Shown here: positions 52,730 through 62,303 of the stretch, one piece after another
Numbering within the stretch: position 1 is the stretch's first letter
Layout: each line of letters begins with the position of its first letter
Origin: CAVPCZ01 sp963779225
GTDB taxonomy: Bacteria; Bacteroidota; Ignavibacteria; UBA10030; UBA6906
Length of the DNA: 64,000 bases
Reading direction: 5' to 3'
Assembly: GCA_963779225.1 (NCBI GenBank)
Contig: CAVZWW010000003.1
Span: 3,689,815 to 3,753,814, forward strand
Program-made: the position numbers and the translations under genes
The notes under the pieces: generated by a model
What the model was told of the DNA's origin: nothing
Database searches by the model: none
What the model saw: only the letters and a program-made list of their open reading frames with translations

Positions 52730-55700
52730 CTACTTCACCACCGCAATCTTCACCGTCGCACCGCCGCTTGCCGAAGTGCCGTTCGCTTCAATCCGTGCAA
52801 AGTAGATCCCGCTCTGCACACCGCTCACATCCCATGCGACTTCGTTGTCCATTCCCCCCTGGCCGCTCCCCGTGAGATCGGCCGCGAGATCGCCGGCAAG
52901 GTCATAGATTTTCACCCGCACCGTCGCATTTTCCTTCACGTAGTAGCGGATGAAGGTCTTGCCATCGTAAACAGGATTCGGCCAGTTGTACGCGCGAGAG
53001 GCGGGGAAAAACTCACTGCTCAACGGGACGCCGTTCGGCAGCACCGTCTGATCAATTCCGCTGTGTTGCGCATCGTGCTGGAATTGCGGCCAGGGATAGT
53101 TGAGAGCCTGGGATGCTCCGGCGCCTTTGCCCGTGAACCATGCCGATACGGAGCCGTCTCCACCGGAAGCCACCGCCAGAAAAACGGAATCGGCGGCGGT
53201 GAATAACGCCGCTGATTGCGCTCCGCTTCCGGCCGCAATCGGGAAACCGCGCACGGGTTGCGCCGCGCGGTCATACGCCACAACAAGACCGCCCCGCGTC
53301 ACACCCACAACGTCGACCTTACCATCGCCGTCCACATCTCCTGCAATCGGGGAGGAGACGAGAGTGTCGGAAGAGGGAATGGTTACGGGAAAGAAATCCA
53401 GCGGCACCCCTGTGATATTTACCGCGACGATGGTATTCCCGGAAAACGCCAGAATATCCCGGATACCGTCTCCGTCCAAATCGGCAAGAGCAGGGGGAGC
53501 GTTGATCGCACCGGCTGTCTTGAAGGGAAAGCCGGTCAGGACGTTCAGATTATCATCAAGAAGATAAACAAACCCATCGGTCGTGGTGATCGCGATACGA
53601 TAGACATTGCCGGCAGCTCCCCCCCCACCCACTGCGGCGGGACCGGCAATGGGATGGCCGAGTGTCGCCTGACGAACGGGCAGGGCCGCATTTCGAACGT
53701 CGGGGAGCAACGCCACCGTTCCATCACTTCCGGTGGCCACAAAGGCATAGGGCGACGAAAACCGGCTGACGCCCACCACCCTGGCCGTGCTGTCCGCCAG
53801 TACTCTCACCGTCCGGAGGTACGAGCCACCGGCTCCGAGAATATGCACCCACCCGCGATCACCTGCGCACACAAGAACGGTATCCGAGACAACGATAGGC
53901 ATACTCAGGCGGCCCGGGAGCGGCGTACTGAAGAAAGGATCGGCCAGGCTGTCTCCGTTCTGCTCGCGGAACCAGACCCCGCGGGCAATCGCAAGGCTCC
54001 CGGTATCTTCACCCAGCAGAACATGCTGATCAACGCCGCCGTTCAAGTCGGTTACGGTAGGACCCGTGCCAAACGGCAGTGACGATCTTCCGATCAGCCC
54101 GCTGCTGTAACCTCCGGGAAGAGCCGCGCGGCCATCACGCTCCCAGGCATACACACGCCCGTCCACGGAGGAAGGAGAAAACTCGTTGGAGGGCGGGGGC
54201 ACGCTGTCGCTGCCGGTGGCCACCAGTATTGCGGGCATGTTCCCCTGCCCCAGAGGCGCAATGGTCAACGGATACGTGCCGAGCCGCTGGTTCGTCATCT
54301 TCGGGAAACCCTGCAGCGGTTTTACGGTATTGTCGCCCACCGTGACCTGCACCGACATTCTCGTCCCGCGCACGGAGAAGCCGGACATCGACACATGGCT
54401 CAACGCTCCGTCGTTGCTCTGCGTGGACGGAAACGATGTCGCGGTAAACTCATTCTTGTTGACGGGAGATGGGTTTCCTTCGAACCAGAAATCCAGCGCT
54501 GTGCCGGTTTCGCTGCCGCCGCCGGCCGAGAGGAACCCGTATTCCTGGCCGATATCCTGAGAGCCGTCGGCCTCCTCGACATCAACCCCGCGCCGCTTTG
54601 GATCGGCATTGATGGTGTTCGTGGCACGGTTCCGTGCGATCACCCCCTCGTCAATGTGCCAGACCAGGATGCCGCCGTCGTAGAATGTCCCGTCATTGTC
54701 CACACCCCCCGGCAGACTCCAGTCGAAGTCTTCCACATCGATGATGTTGCCGCTGAGGGCGCTGATATCGAACGCATTGAAGCCGGAGGTATCACGCGCA
54801 AACGTGGAGACGCCGGTGATCCCCCGGTATGTGGATGTTATGCGCTGGCCATTTTTTTGCGGATCGCGATTGCGGTTCTCCACCAGATAGTACTCCTGCG
54901 GGCCGAGTGGGACACGGTAGACGGTGTCCGCCATGCCGACCGCGGGCAGCTGCAGCAAAAAAGTTCCGGGAAGCACCGGAATAGGTTCCAGCCATCCAAG
55001 CCAGTATTTTTCCCAGGCCGATGGTTCAGGCGGAAAGACACCGCTGAAACTGAAAATCCCCTGGCCATCCATCAGTCCGAACCGCCCGATTGCCGTGACG
55101 CCGGTCTTCGTGTCGAACAGATCGGGCAGGCCGAGGAAGTTGCCGAATGATGCACAGAGGAGGCCGTTGATGCCATATTCCAGAAACACATCTCCGACGA
55201 TGCCCGGAATGCTCCGGCTTTCAGTTTCCGGCATGACAATGGTATTGGGAATCGTGAAAGCTCCGCTGTTCACGGGAACGCCCGGTGCCCCGTGGAAGGA
55301 CTGGAAGGCGGCCGCATCCAGATACAGAGAAGGGATGTCTGAAGGGGTCGGATCGTATCCGAGCGAAGAGACCAGGTCGATATCACGTCCGACACCGGCA
55401 TGGAAGACAATGAAGGCACGGTAGCGGGCGACATTGACGAGAAGGCCGAGCGAGTCGGCTTTCTGCCAGGCATCCCGCGCAAGATCGGCAACCGGTTTGT
55501 TCGAACCGTTTCTTGAAGGGCTGTAGACCGACATGACGTTGGACAGTGTCACAGTTTGACCGATCAACGTCGGCCGGACGATTGTCCGGCCCTTCGACGC
55601 CTTCGTGAAGTAGTTTGTCAGGAAGGTGAGGTGGTCCTGGAAGTATGAGGCGTTGCGCGGGGGCGCATCTATCGGGATATCCGCCCCGGCAAACGCGGAA

Positions 55701-55915
55701 GTGTCGAACCGGCCGTTTCCAGAGGTCCGTTTGTCGTCGTCGATCTGAAACTGGACCATCAGAGCGAGCACGTCGATGGTATCGGCCTTCAGCTGAAGGG
55801 CCCGGGGTTCCGCAGGAAGCGCGCCGGGCAGCGCAATGAGAGAGTGGTTGAGATATTGCGCGTGCAGCGCCAGCGGAAGAAGCAGGACAGCCAGGAACGC
55901 TCTGAGGATCGTCAT
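52730..55915 (-). CDS. M6-like protease with lost zinc motif, FG-GAP propeller and T9SS tail
   Basis: 1,061 residues from ATG 55915, which starts a signal peptide (MTILRAFLAVLLLPLALHA). The M6 domain has RTIVRPTLIGQTVTLSNVMS and FLGLPDLFDTKTGVTAIGRF, but where active homologues read HEFGH this protein reads ASFGN (near residue 253), losing all three key residues in an intact frame. A central FG-GAP/VCBS propeller (LADLDGDGIRDILAF, GDVDGDGKVDVVGV) follows. The last 85 residues (NWPNPVYDGKTFIRYYVKEN, VKIYDLAGDLAADL, GVQSGIYFARIEANG) are a T9SS type-A sorting domain. Probably a secreted binding protein. Confidence 0.88.
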   Translation of the reverse strand: MTILRAFLAVLLLPLALHAQYLNHSLIALPGALPAEPRALQLKADTIDVLALMVQFQIDDDKRTSGNGRFDTSAFAGADIPIDAPPRNASYFQDHLTFLTNYFTKASKGRTIVRPTLIGQTVTLSNVMSVYSPSRNGSNKPVADLARDAWQKADSLGLLVNVARYRAFIVFHAGVGRDIDLVSSLGYDPTPSDIPSLYLDAAAFQSFHGAPGVPVNSGAFTIPNTIVMPETESRSIPGIVGDVFLEYGINGLLCASFGNFLGLPDLFDTKTGVTAIGRFGLMDGQGIFSFSGVFPPEPSAWEKYWLGWLEPIPVLPGTFLLQLPAVGMADTVYRVPLGPQEYYLVENRNRDPQKNGQRITSTYRGITGVSTFARDTSGFNAFDISALSGNIIDVEDFDWSLPGGVDNDGTFYDGGILVWHIDEGVIARNRATNTINADPKRRGVDVEEADGSQDIGQEYGFLSAGGGSETGTALDFWFEGNPSPVNKNEFTATSFPSTQSNDGALSHVSMSGFSVRGTRMSVQVTVGDNTVKPLQGFPKMTNQRLGTYPLTIAPLGQGNMPAILVATGSDSVPPPSNEFSPSSVDGRVYAWERDGRAALPGGYSSGLIGRSSLPFGTGPTVTDLNGGVDQHVLLGEDTGSLAIARGVWFREQNGDSLADPFFSTPLPGRLSMPIVVSDTVLVCAGDRGWVHILGAGGSYLRTVRVLADSTARVVGVSRFSSPYAFVATGSDGTVALLPDVRNAALPVRQATLGHPIAGPAAVGGGGAAGNVYRIAITTTDGFVYLLDDNLNVLTGFPFKTAGAINAPPALADLDGDGIRDILAFSGNTIVAVNITGVPLDFFPVTIPSSDTLVSSPIAGDVDGDGKVDVVGVTRGGLVVAYDRAAQPVRGFPIAAGSGAQSAALFTAADSVFLAVASGGDGSVSAWFTGKGAGASQALNYPWPQFQHDAQHSGIDQTVLPNGVPLSSEFFPASRAYNWPNPVYDGKTFIRYYVKENATVRVKIYDLAGDLAADLTGSGQGGMDNEVAWDVSGVQSGIYFARIEANGTSASGGATVKIAVVK

Positions 55916-56028
55916 AGGGGAGATCCAGGTCCCATTTCGCCCGGTCAACTGCGGGGCGGAGAAGGACTCAGGAGGAGGTCGTCTCGTTTGTTTGATCAAG
56001 CGATTATTTTTCTTCTGCGGTTCTGCCG

Positions 56029-57144
56029 CTAAACCCCTCCCCACGCGATCAACAGCGAGAAACGGATCGTGTCGGAAAGCGGGTGGCCGTCGGAAGCCGA
56101 AATGTAGCTAAAATCGAATCCGTAGATGTCATACCGGATGCCGGCTCCGAAGGTGAGGAACTTCCTGTTGCCATAACTCGGACTCTCATAGAAATAGCCC
56201 ACGCGGAGTGCGATCAGGCGCGGCGCACCGTACCAGTATTCGGCGCCGCCGCTGACGATAACCTTGCCCAATCCGCTCGAATCACCCCACGCCGTAAAGA
56301 ACGCCTTATAGAACGGATCCGACGTTCCATCCTCATTCCGGTGGACGAGCAGGCGTGCAAAATCGACAGAGAGCTGCAGATTGTTGTATTCGTCGTCAAG
56401 GACCTTGTACCCGAGGCCCATCCGCAGATTGGTGGGAAGCGGGTCGGCCTGGTCGGCATCAACGTACGTGACCTTGGGACCCATGTTTGACAGGTTCACG
56501 CCGGCGCTGAAACGTTTCCCTATGTCCCCGATCAGCGGGACATCAAGCGTAATCGGGCGGTACATCAGCGCGAGATCGAAGCTGACCGTGGAAGCGATGC
56601 CGTTCCCCTTCTCCGATTCGGTGCCGATGGGTGACAGCGCGCTATGGATGAAGCGCACGTTCATACCGAGGCCCAGGTCGTCATACGCCAGCGTGGCATA
56701 TCCCGCGGTGATGGCGTACTCAAACGACTTGAACTTGTCGATGACCTGCGGTCCGGATGAGTTGGTGACCGAGAACTCTCCGAGACTCAGATAGGTGACG
56801 CTTGCGGCGACGGTTCCGCCGATGGCGTCGATATCCTGCCGGTAGTTCAGATAATCGTAGAACAGGTCGGGCAGGTTGAACTGGGGAAGCCAGTTGGCGT
56901 GCGTGATGCTGATTTCGCTCCCCTTCATAAACGCGAGCGCGGCGGGATTCCAGAAAGTGGCCGATGCGTCATCCACGGAACCGGTTCCTGATTCCCCGAT
57001 GCCGCTGGCGCGGGAATTCGGCGCGATAAGAAGGAACGGCACCGCCGATTCTCCCTGAGCCCGGACCTCGGCAACATTTCCCAGCAATCCGAACGACCCA
57101 ATGAGCAGCGCCGCGACAGTGCGGACCCGATGAAGTGTTTTCAT
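56029..57144 (-). CDS. porV: Type IX secretion outer-membrane protein PorV
   Basis: 371 residues of FadL-like beta-barrel. Signal peptide: VRTVAALLIGSFGLLGNVAE...AQG. Characteristic segments are PFLLIAPNSRASGIGESGTG, DASATFWNPAALAFMKGSEI, THANWLPQFNLPDLFYDYLN and GIRYDIYGFDFSYIS. PorV shuttles cargo from the SprA/Sov translocon to the PorU sortase on the outer membrane. ATG 57144 is preceded by GAGGAGG. It lies 45 bp after the PorU-like gene on the same strand, the usual FCB gene order, and immediately upstream of a protein with a T9SS signal. Confidence 0.93.
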   Translation of the reverse strand: MKTLHRVRTVAALLIGSFGLLGNVAEVRAQGESAVPFLLIAPNSRASGIGESGTGSVDDASATFWNPAALAFMKGSEISITHANWLPQFNLPDLFYDYLNYRQDIDAIGGTVAASVTYLSLGEFSVTNSSGPQVIDKFKSFEYAITAGYATLAYDDLGLGMNVRFIHSALSPIGTESEKGNGIASTVSFDLALMYRPITLDVPLIGDIGKRFSAGVNLSNMGPKVTYVDADQADPLPTNLRMGLGYKVLDDEYNNLQLSVDFARLLVHRNEDGTSDPFYKAFFTAWGDSSGLGKVIVSGGAEYWYGAPRLIALRVGYFYESPSYGNRKFLTFGAGIRYDIYGFDFSYISASDGHPLSDTIRFSLLIAWGGV

Positions 57145-57189
57145 GTGCGAACATCCTCCTCAACAGAAATTGAACTGAACATTCTTTTC

Positions 57190-58478
57190 TTACCGCAGGA
57201 CACTCATCTTGCCGAGCGATTCGCTTGTGAATCGCCCGTCAACCGTCCTGACGATCAGCTTGTACAGATACACCCCGTTTGCCAGCGCGTCCCCCTCACG
57301 GTCCCGGCCGTCCCACGGGAGACGGACCATCCTGTCGCCACCGGAGGTTTGCTGGAGCGTTTGAATCAGACGGCCGGCGAGAGTGTACACTTTCACTTCC
57401 ACATCCAGCGGACCACTCTGATTGTGACGGAACGTAAACGACATGGCATCGGCAAAGGGATTGGGATATGGAAATACATCGGTAATAGTCAGTTCGTCGG
57501 ATGAGGCAACCTGGAAGAACGTTTCCGCCGTGGCCGAATTGTTGTAGGAATCCCACGCACGAACGCGTATGGTGTTCTTCCCCTGCTCGAGTCCGGTCAG
57601 CGCAACCTGCACCGTCCCTTCGCGGAAGTTGTCCAGCCTGCTGGAATAGGCATCGGTGAGATCCTGGCTTTGCGTGCTGTTATTCACCCACGCTTCGATG
57701 CGGTGACCGATCGCGGTGGTGGAGGTGTTGATGCCGCTGGAGTCTGCGCAGATCCACAAGCAATGTCGGGCGCTCGGACACCATGTCGCCCGGACGGAAG
57801 CTCCGGCTGTCCAGATACACCTGCATGGCCGGCCCTTCGCGGTCCGGGACTGCGGTGGAATCCGTGCCGCCGATACGGATGTTGCTGGTGAAGCCCGCTC
57901 CGTCGACCGCCGCGTTCGAAAAGTAGGCCACCAGGCGCCCCCGGAACGTCGTGTCGGCATAGGAAATATCTTTGGGCACAACGAACGTCGCCTTGAATTG
58001 CCCGCCGGCAACAGAGTTCTCGCCGCGATAGATCGTGCCTCCGGTGGAAACGTACGACCAGTTCACGCCGGGATAGAAATTGACGATCAGCTGGGTACGG
58101 GAAACGTCGTTCACCCGCAGGGAGAGCACTCCGGTGAAATTCCCGTCAGGCCTGTTGAGTTCATCGCGCACCGTCCCCTTGACCGTGACTGTTGACAGGG
58201 CGTTGATCTGGAGCGGCACCGAGCGGGGTTGTCCGTTCACGCTGTCCACCGGTTCTCCGTTGATGCTGTCCAGGGAGGCGTACCCCCGCGGATAGGCCAG
58301 CCGCGTGGTCGGATCGCCCATATAAAAGAACTTCTGGTCATTCTCGAAATTGTACCCGGCCTTGAAAAGGAACAATGCGGTTGCCGGCCGTTCAACTTTC
58401 ACGCGGCCGAAGGCATCGCGCCCGAACATCCTGCGATACGTCCCCTGGTTCAGGGCCGCATTGCCGGCTGCGGTTAAA
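57190..58478 (-). pseudogene. porU: PorU-like C25 peptidase (T9SS sortase), C-terminal part, truncated and frameshifted
   Basis: Only the C-terminal 430 or so residues are present. The frame begins at about 58478 with TAAGNAALNQGTYRRMF, then FENDQKFFYMGDPTTRLAYP, the hallmark end of the C25 catalytic domain. Ig-like strands follow (TVTVKGTVRDELNRPDGNFT and YADTTFRGRLVAYFSNAAVD). After a shift near 57740 come IGHRIEAWVNNSTQSQDLTD, FPYPNPFADAMSFTFRHNQS and a FlgD-like end (PWDGRDREGDALANGVYLYK). The catalytic His and Cys would lie upstream but the sequence there belongs to another gene. PorU removes T9SS signals and attaches cargo. Confidence 0.85.
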
Positions 58479-58490
58479 GAACTGACCAAA
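58470..58490. other. Probable chimeric junction
   Basis: PorU-like sequence (left) loses its N-terminus exactly where a flavoprotein gene (right) loses its C-terminus. Both are on the minus strand and out of frame with each other. Neighbouring gene content, frameshift density and base usage change at the same point. Best read as an assembly join of two genomes. Confidence 0.7.
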
Positions 58491-58724
58491 GGATTGGCGC
58501 AGAAATTTACCGTTGGGACCGAAATGTGCGATGAACTCGTCCATGCCCACGATATTGGTCAGGTTGCAGCGCTTCATGCCTGTGATGCGCAATTTGCGTC
58601 CGGGCATATCCATTTTTTCAAGCAGAAGGGTGCGCATGCCTCTCAGTGCTGCCTGCCCGGCTGCCATCAGCCCTGCCGGACCGCCGCCGATCACGATGAC
58701 ATCATATTCATTTTCGTTGCCCAT
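58478..58724 (-). pseudogene. NAD(P)/FAD-dependent oxidoreductase (HI0933/BaiN-like), N-terminal fragment
   Basis: About 82 residues from ATG 58724. The FAD-binding motif YDVIVIGGGPAGLMAAGQAA is followed by TLLLEKMDMPGRKLRITGMK and RCNLTNI, the signature of the HI0933 flavoproteins, then FGPNGKFLRQSFGQFF. Homologues continue for about 320 more residues, which are missing because of the junction at about 58478. The gene is divergent from the glycosyltransferase to its right, with which it shares the foreign block. Confidence 0.85.
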
Positions 58725-58900
58725 ATTGCAATTAACTATAACCGAGAATGGAGTCCTGGCTTTCTAAAGCAGAAAGAAAATTGAATTCAATGATGGCAGG
58801 AAGTCTTTAGAACCGCCATTGCGGCTGCCTGTGATAAAATCCTGCTTGGCTGGATATGAATTAAAATGGAAATCAGCAGGGAAAGAAAGCCGCAGAATTC

Positions 58901-59868
58901 ATGACCAAATTGATCATTCAGATCCCGTGTTTCAATGAGGAAAAATCACTTCCGGTTTCCTTAAAGGAACTGCCGCGCAAGCTTGCCCGGGATTGATAAG
59001 ATCGAATGGCTCATTATTGACGATGGCAGCACAGATAACACGGTTGAGGTTGCGCGCAGTGGGCGTTGACCATGTTGTGCGCCTGATCCGCCACCAGGGG
59101 CTGGCCAAGGGCTTTATGGCGGGCATTCAGGCCTGCGTTGAAAAAGGCGCCGATATCATCGTCAATACGGATGCGGACAATCAGTATTTCGCCGGTGACA
59201 TCATCAAGCTGGTGCAGCCCATCCTGGACGGCAAAGCCGAGATCGTGGTTGGCGAACGGCCGATCACCGAGATCAAGCACTTTTCACCGCTGAAAAAACT
59301 TTTCCAGCGCTGGGGTTCGTGGATGGTGCGCAAGGTCAGCCATACCGATATTCCCGATGCGCCCTCCGGTTTTCGCGCCATCAGCCGCGAAGCGGCCATG
59401 CGCATGCATGTCTTTTCGGAATACACCTATACCATCGAGACCATCATCCAGGCCGGGCAGCGCGGTATGGCCATCATGTCCGTGCCCATCCGGACCAATG
59501 ATTTTCTGCGAAAATCGCGCCTGATCCATTCCATACCGGCTTATCTGGCGCGCTCATTCAACACCATCTTGCGCATTTTCATGACTTACCAGCCGCTGTC
59601 CTTTTTTACAGTCCCGGGCGTCATTTTCGATTTTGGCCGGCACTGCTTCTGGGATTGCGCTTCCTGTATTTTTACCTGGTCACACAGCACCAGCGCAGGG
59701 CATATCCAGTCGCTGATCCTGGCGGCAGTGCTGCTCATCCTGGGTGTTCTGCTGGTCATCTTCGGCCTGATCGCAGACCTGATCTCGGTCAATCGCAAGC
59801 TGCTTGAGAATGTGGAATACCGCCTGCAGCGCCTGGATGAAAAAGTCGAGACCCTGCGAAAGAAATAA
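58901..59868 (+). pseudogene. Family 2 glycosyltransferase with C-terminal membrane helices, frameshifted
   Basis: ATG 58901 gives LIIQIPCFNEEKSLPVSLKE. A shift near 58997 leads to WLIIDDGSTDNTVEVA (nucleotide-binding Asp), and another near 59062 to HQGLAKGFMAGIQACVEKGA and IIVNTDADNQYFAGDI (DxD). Later motifs are VVGERPITEIKHFSPLKKLF and APSGFRAISREAAMRM. Two C-terminal membrane segments follow, disturbed by two more shifts at about 59635-59690. It ends with a coiled coil (NRKLLENVEYRLQRLDEKVE). It resembles polyprenyl-phosphate sugar transferases. About 322 residues when repaired. Confidence 0.85.
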
Positions 59869-59877
59869 CCTCCTTTT

Positions 59878-61028
59878 ATGACCACCCAATCAACCGAAAA
59901 AGAACCGGCAAGCTGCGCAATCCCGTCAGGGTGCTTCAACGCTGCAGAATCTGCAAAACAGTGGAGCGCTGAAAAAGTTCAGAAATATATTGGCAATTTT
60001 AAAAAATCCTGGTTTGCTTATGCTTCATCTGAAACTATCCGAGAAAACGCAGCTTCCGGCGGAGTCATCACCGCGCTGTTGGCGTTTCTGCTGAAAGAAG
60101 GCGATATCGATGGCGCGCTGGTTTGCCGGAGCATCATCGCGGATGGCAAGGTCCGCCCGCAATTCTTTATCGCCGAAAGCGAAAAAGAGCTGCTTGCTGC
60201 CCAGGGTTCCAAATATATCGCAGTGGATTTCAACCAGGATGCGCTGCCGCTGATCCGTGCTTTTAAGGGAAAACTGGCGGTCGTGGCTTTGCCCTGCGAT
60301 ACCACCCATCTGCGGCATGCCTGCGAAAATGACCCGCAACTGAAAGAAAAGATCGCGCTGGTCATAACGCTTTTCTGCGGCCACAACTCGCGCCCTGAAT
60401 TGACCGATATGATCACCCGAAAGCTTACCCAAAGGCGAACCAGTCCTCAAGGTTTCCGCTACCGCCAAGGGCATTGGCGCGGCAGCCTGCAGGCGGAATT
60501 TGAGGATGGCGAGAAGGTTGAAAAACCTTTTTCATATTTCTCCGATTACCAGAACCTGTATTTCTTCTGCCAGCAGAAATGCCACCACTGCAATGACCAT
60601 ACCGGCTATAACAGTGATATTTCAGCCGGGGATATCTGGTCGCTGCGCATGAAGGATAATCCCGATCAAGCATAACGCGGTCATCACGCGCACACCAGCC
60701 GGGGCTGCTGCCTTTCAAAAAGCGATGGACGCGGGTGTGATCACCGCGAACGCTGAACCGATCGACGAGATCTGTGAAGGCCAGGCGCGCAGCCTGCCTT
60801 TCCATTACAATATTTCGGCCAGGGCAAAAGCCGGCAGACTGCTGAGGTATCAAGATCAAGGACATCGTCGATGAAAAGGTGCGCTGGAATGATTTCATCG
60901 TCGCCTGGATGGCGCTTTTCAATGAAAAGTTATCGCGGTCTTCCGGCGGGCAGAAACTGATCCGCACGACACCGCGCTTTATTCTGAAGCTCTACCTATA
61001 TGTGATGAAGGGACTGGAATCCATATAA
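59878..61028 (+). pseudogene. Coenzyme F420 hydrogenase/dehydrogenase beta-subunit-like (FrhB) protein, frameshifted
   Basis: About 383 residues when repaired. ATG 59878 lies 9 bp after the glycosyltransferase stop. FrhB features are WFAYASSETIRENAASGGVI, ALLAFLLKEGDIDGALVCRS, LLAAQGSKYIAVDFNQ, VALPCDTTHLRHA and the cluster-binding CQQKCHHCNDHTGYNSDISA before GDIW. Shifts near 60668 and 60855 lead to AVITRTPAGAAAFQKAMDAG and RTTPRFILKLYLYVMKGLES. In surface-polysaccharide clusters such proteins accompany pyruvyl transferases, as here, and probably act on sugars rather than F420. Confidence 0.85.
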
Positions 61029-62290
61029 ATGGCAAAGGCACCGGTCATTTCAATCATCGGCGGCACCATCTGGGGCAACCGCGGCGCGGAATCCATGCTG
61101 GTGACAACCATCGGGCAGCTCCGCAGCAACTTTCCCGATGCGCACTTCAATGTTTTCAGCTATTATCCGGCCAAAGACCGGGAGCTGGTCAAGGATGACA
61201 AGCATAACCATCCTGAGCGGCAAACCGCTTTCGCTTGCTACCCGCCATTTTTTCGGCGCGCTGATAGGCGCATTTTGCAAAAAAATCGGCGCCGGCATAC
61301 CCAAAGGCGAATTCTTCAAAATTGCCCGCGCGCTGGCTGAATCGGATGTGCTGCTGGATATTGGCGGCATCACTTTTTCGGATGGGCGCGAAAAATATCT
61401 GCCCTTCAATATCCTGTCCATCTGGCCGGCGATGCTGTTGGGTGTGCCGGTTGTCAAACTGGCGCAGGCAGTCGGCCCTTTCAAAAATCCGCTCAACCGC
61501 TTTCTGCGCAAGGATTTTCTTTTCCGCTGCGCATCACATCTTCGCGCGCGGTGAGAAGACCGCTGAATTTCTGCGAGCAGTTCAATTATCCCGCAGAAAA
61601 ATTTGACACCGTAGCGGATATCGCTTTTCTGTACCAGCCGGAATATTCGCTTTCCATTGAAAATGAGAACAGAGTAGCTCCCTGATCCACGCCTGGAAAC
61701 GGCAAAGAAACAGGGAAAGAAGGTCATCGTTTTCTCACCCAGCATTCTGGTTGAAAGTGAATCCCACAAGAAAGGGCTGGATTATGCCGGGCGATTTCTG
61801 GATGCGATAGAGCGCTTGGCTCTGAAAGGATTATCATTATGTTTTCATGCCCAATGCCACCCGCGAGGGCTCTGAAAAAGCGCATAACAATGATCTGCTG
61901 ACCCTTGCGCGCATGAAAACCGCTTGGGAGGTTGCGCAGGTTGAAGATAGCTTGACCGCTGAAATTGAATGGGTGGATTATGATATCAACACCGCTTCCA
62001 TCCGGCGCATCATCAGCCAGGCGGATGTTCTGGTCACCTCGCGCTATCATGCCATGATCTCGGGGCTGTCGCTGGGGGTCCCAACGGTGGTGATCGGCTG
62101 GGGGCATAAATACAAAGAGACCATGGCATATTTCGATCTTGAGGAATACTCGCTGGATTTTGGCAGCGGTCAAAATGATCTTGCCGGCATTATTACTAAG
62201 ATCCTGCAGGATCCAAAAGAGGTAAAGGAAAGATCCGTAAAGAACCTGCCGAAGGTCCGTCGCTTTCGAAAAAACAATTTGATTATCTAA
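61029..62290 (+). pseudogene. Polysaccharide pyruvyl transferase-family protein, several frameshifts
   Basis: ATG 61029 immediately follows the FrhB stop. It starts APVISIIGGTIWGNRGAESM and SNFPDAHFNVFSYYPAKDRE. A shift near 61200 leads to ALAESDVLLDIGGITFSDGR and PVVKLAQAVGPFKNPLNRFL. Shifts near 61540 and 61600 give ARGEKTAEF and FDTVADIAFLYQPEYS. More shifts before 61840 lead to DVLVTSRYHAMISGLSLGVP (the family's SxRxH motif) and TVVIGWGHKYKETM. About 420 residues if repaired. The family adds pyruvate ketals to glycans or forms related sugar-acid products. The number of shifts is far above that of the central part of the window. Confidence 0.8.
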
Positions 62291-62303
62291 TACAGGTGCT
62301 ATC

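Noticed and set aside
59878..61028. Methanogen-type F420 metabolism
   Set aside because: FrhB-like proteins are common in bacterial polysaccharide clusters; the neighbours here are glycosyl and pyruvyl transferases, not hydrogenase subunits.
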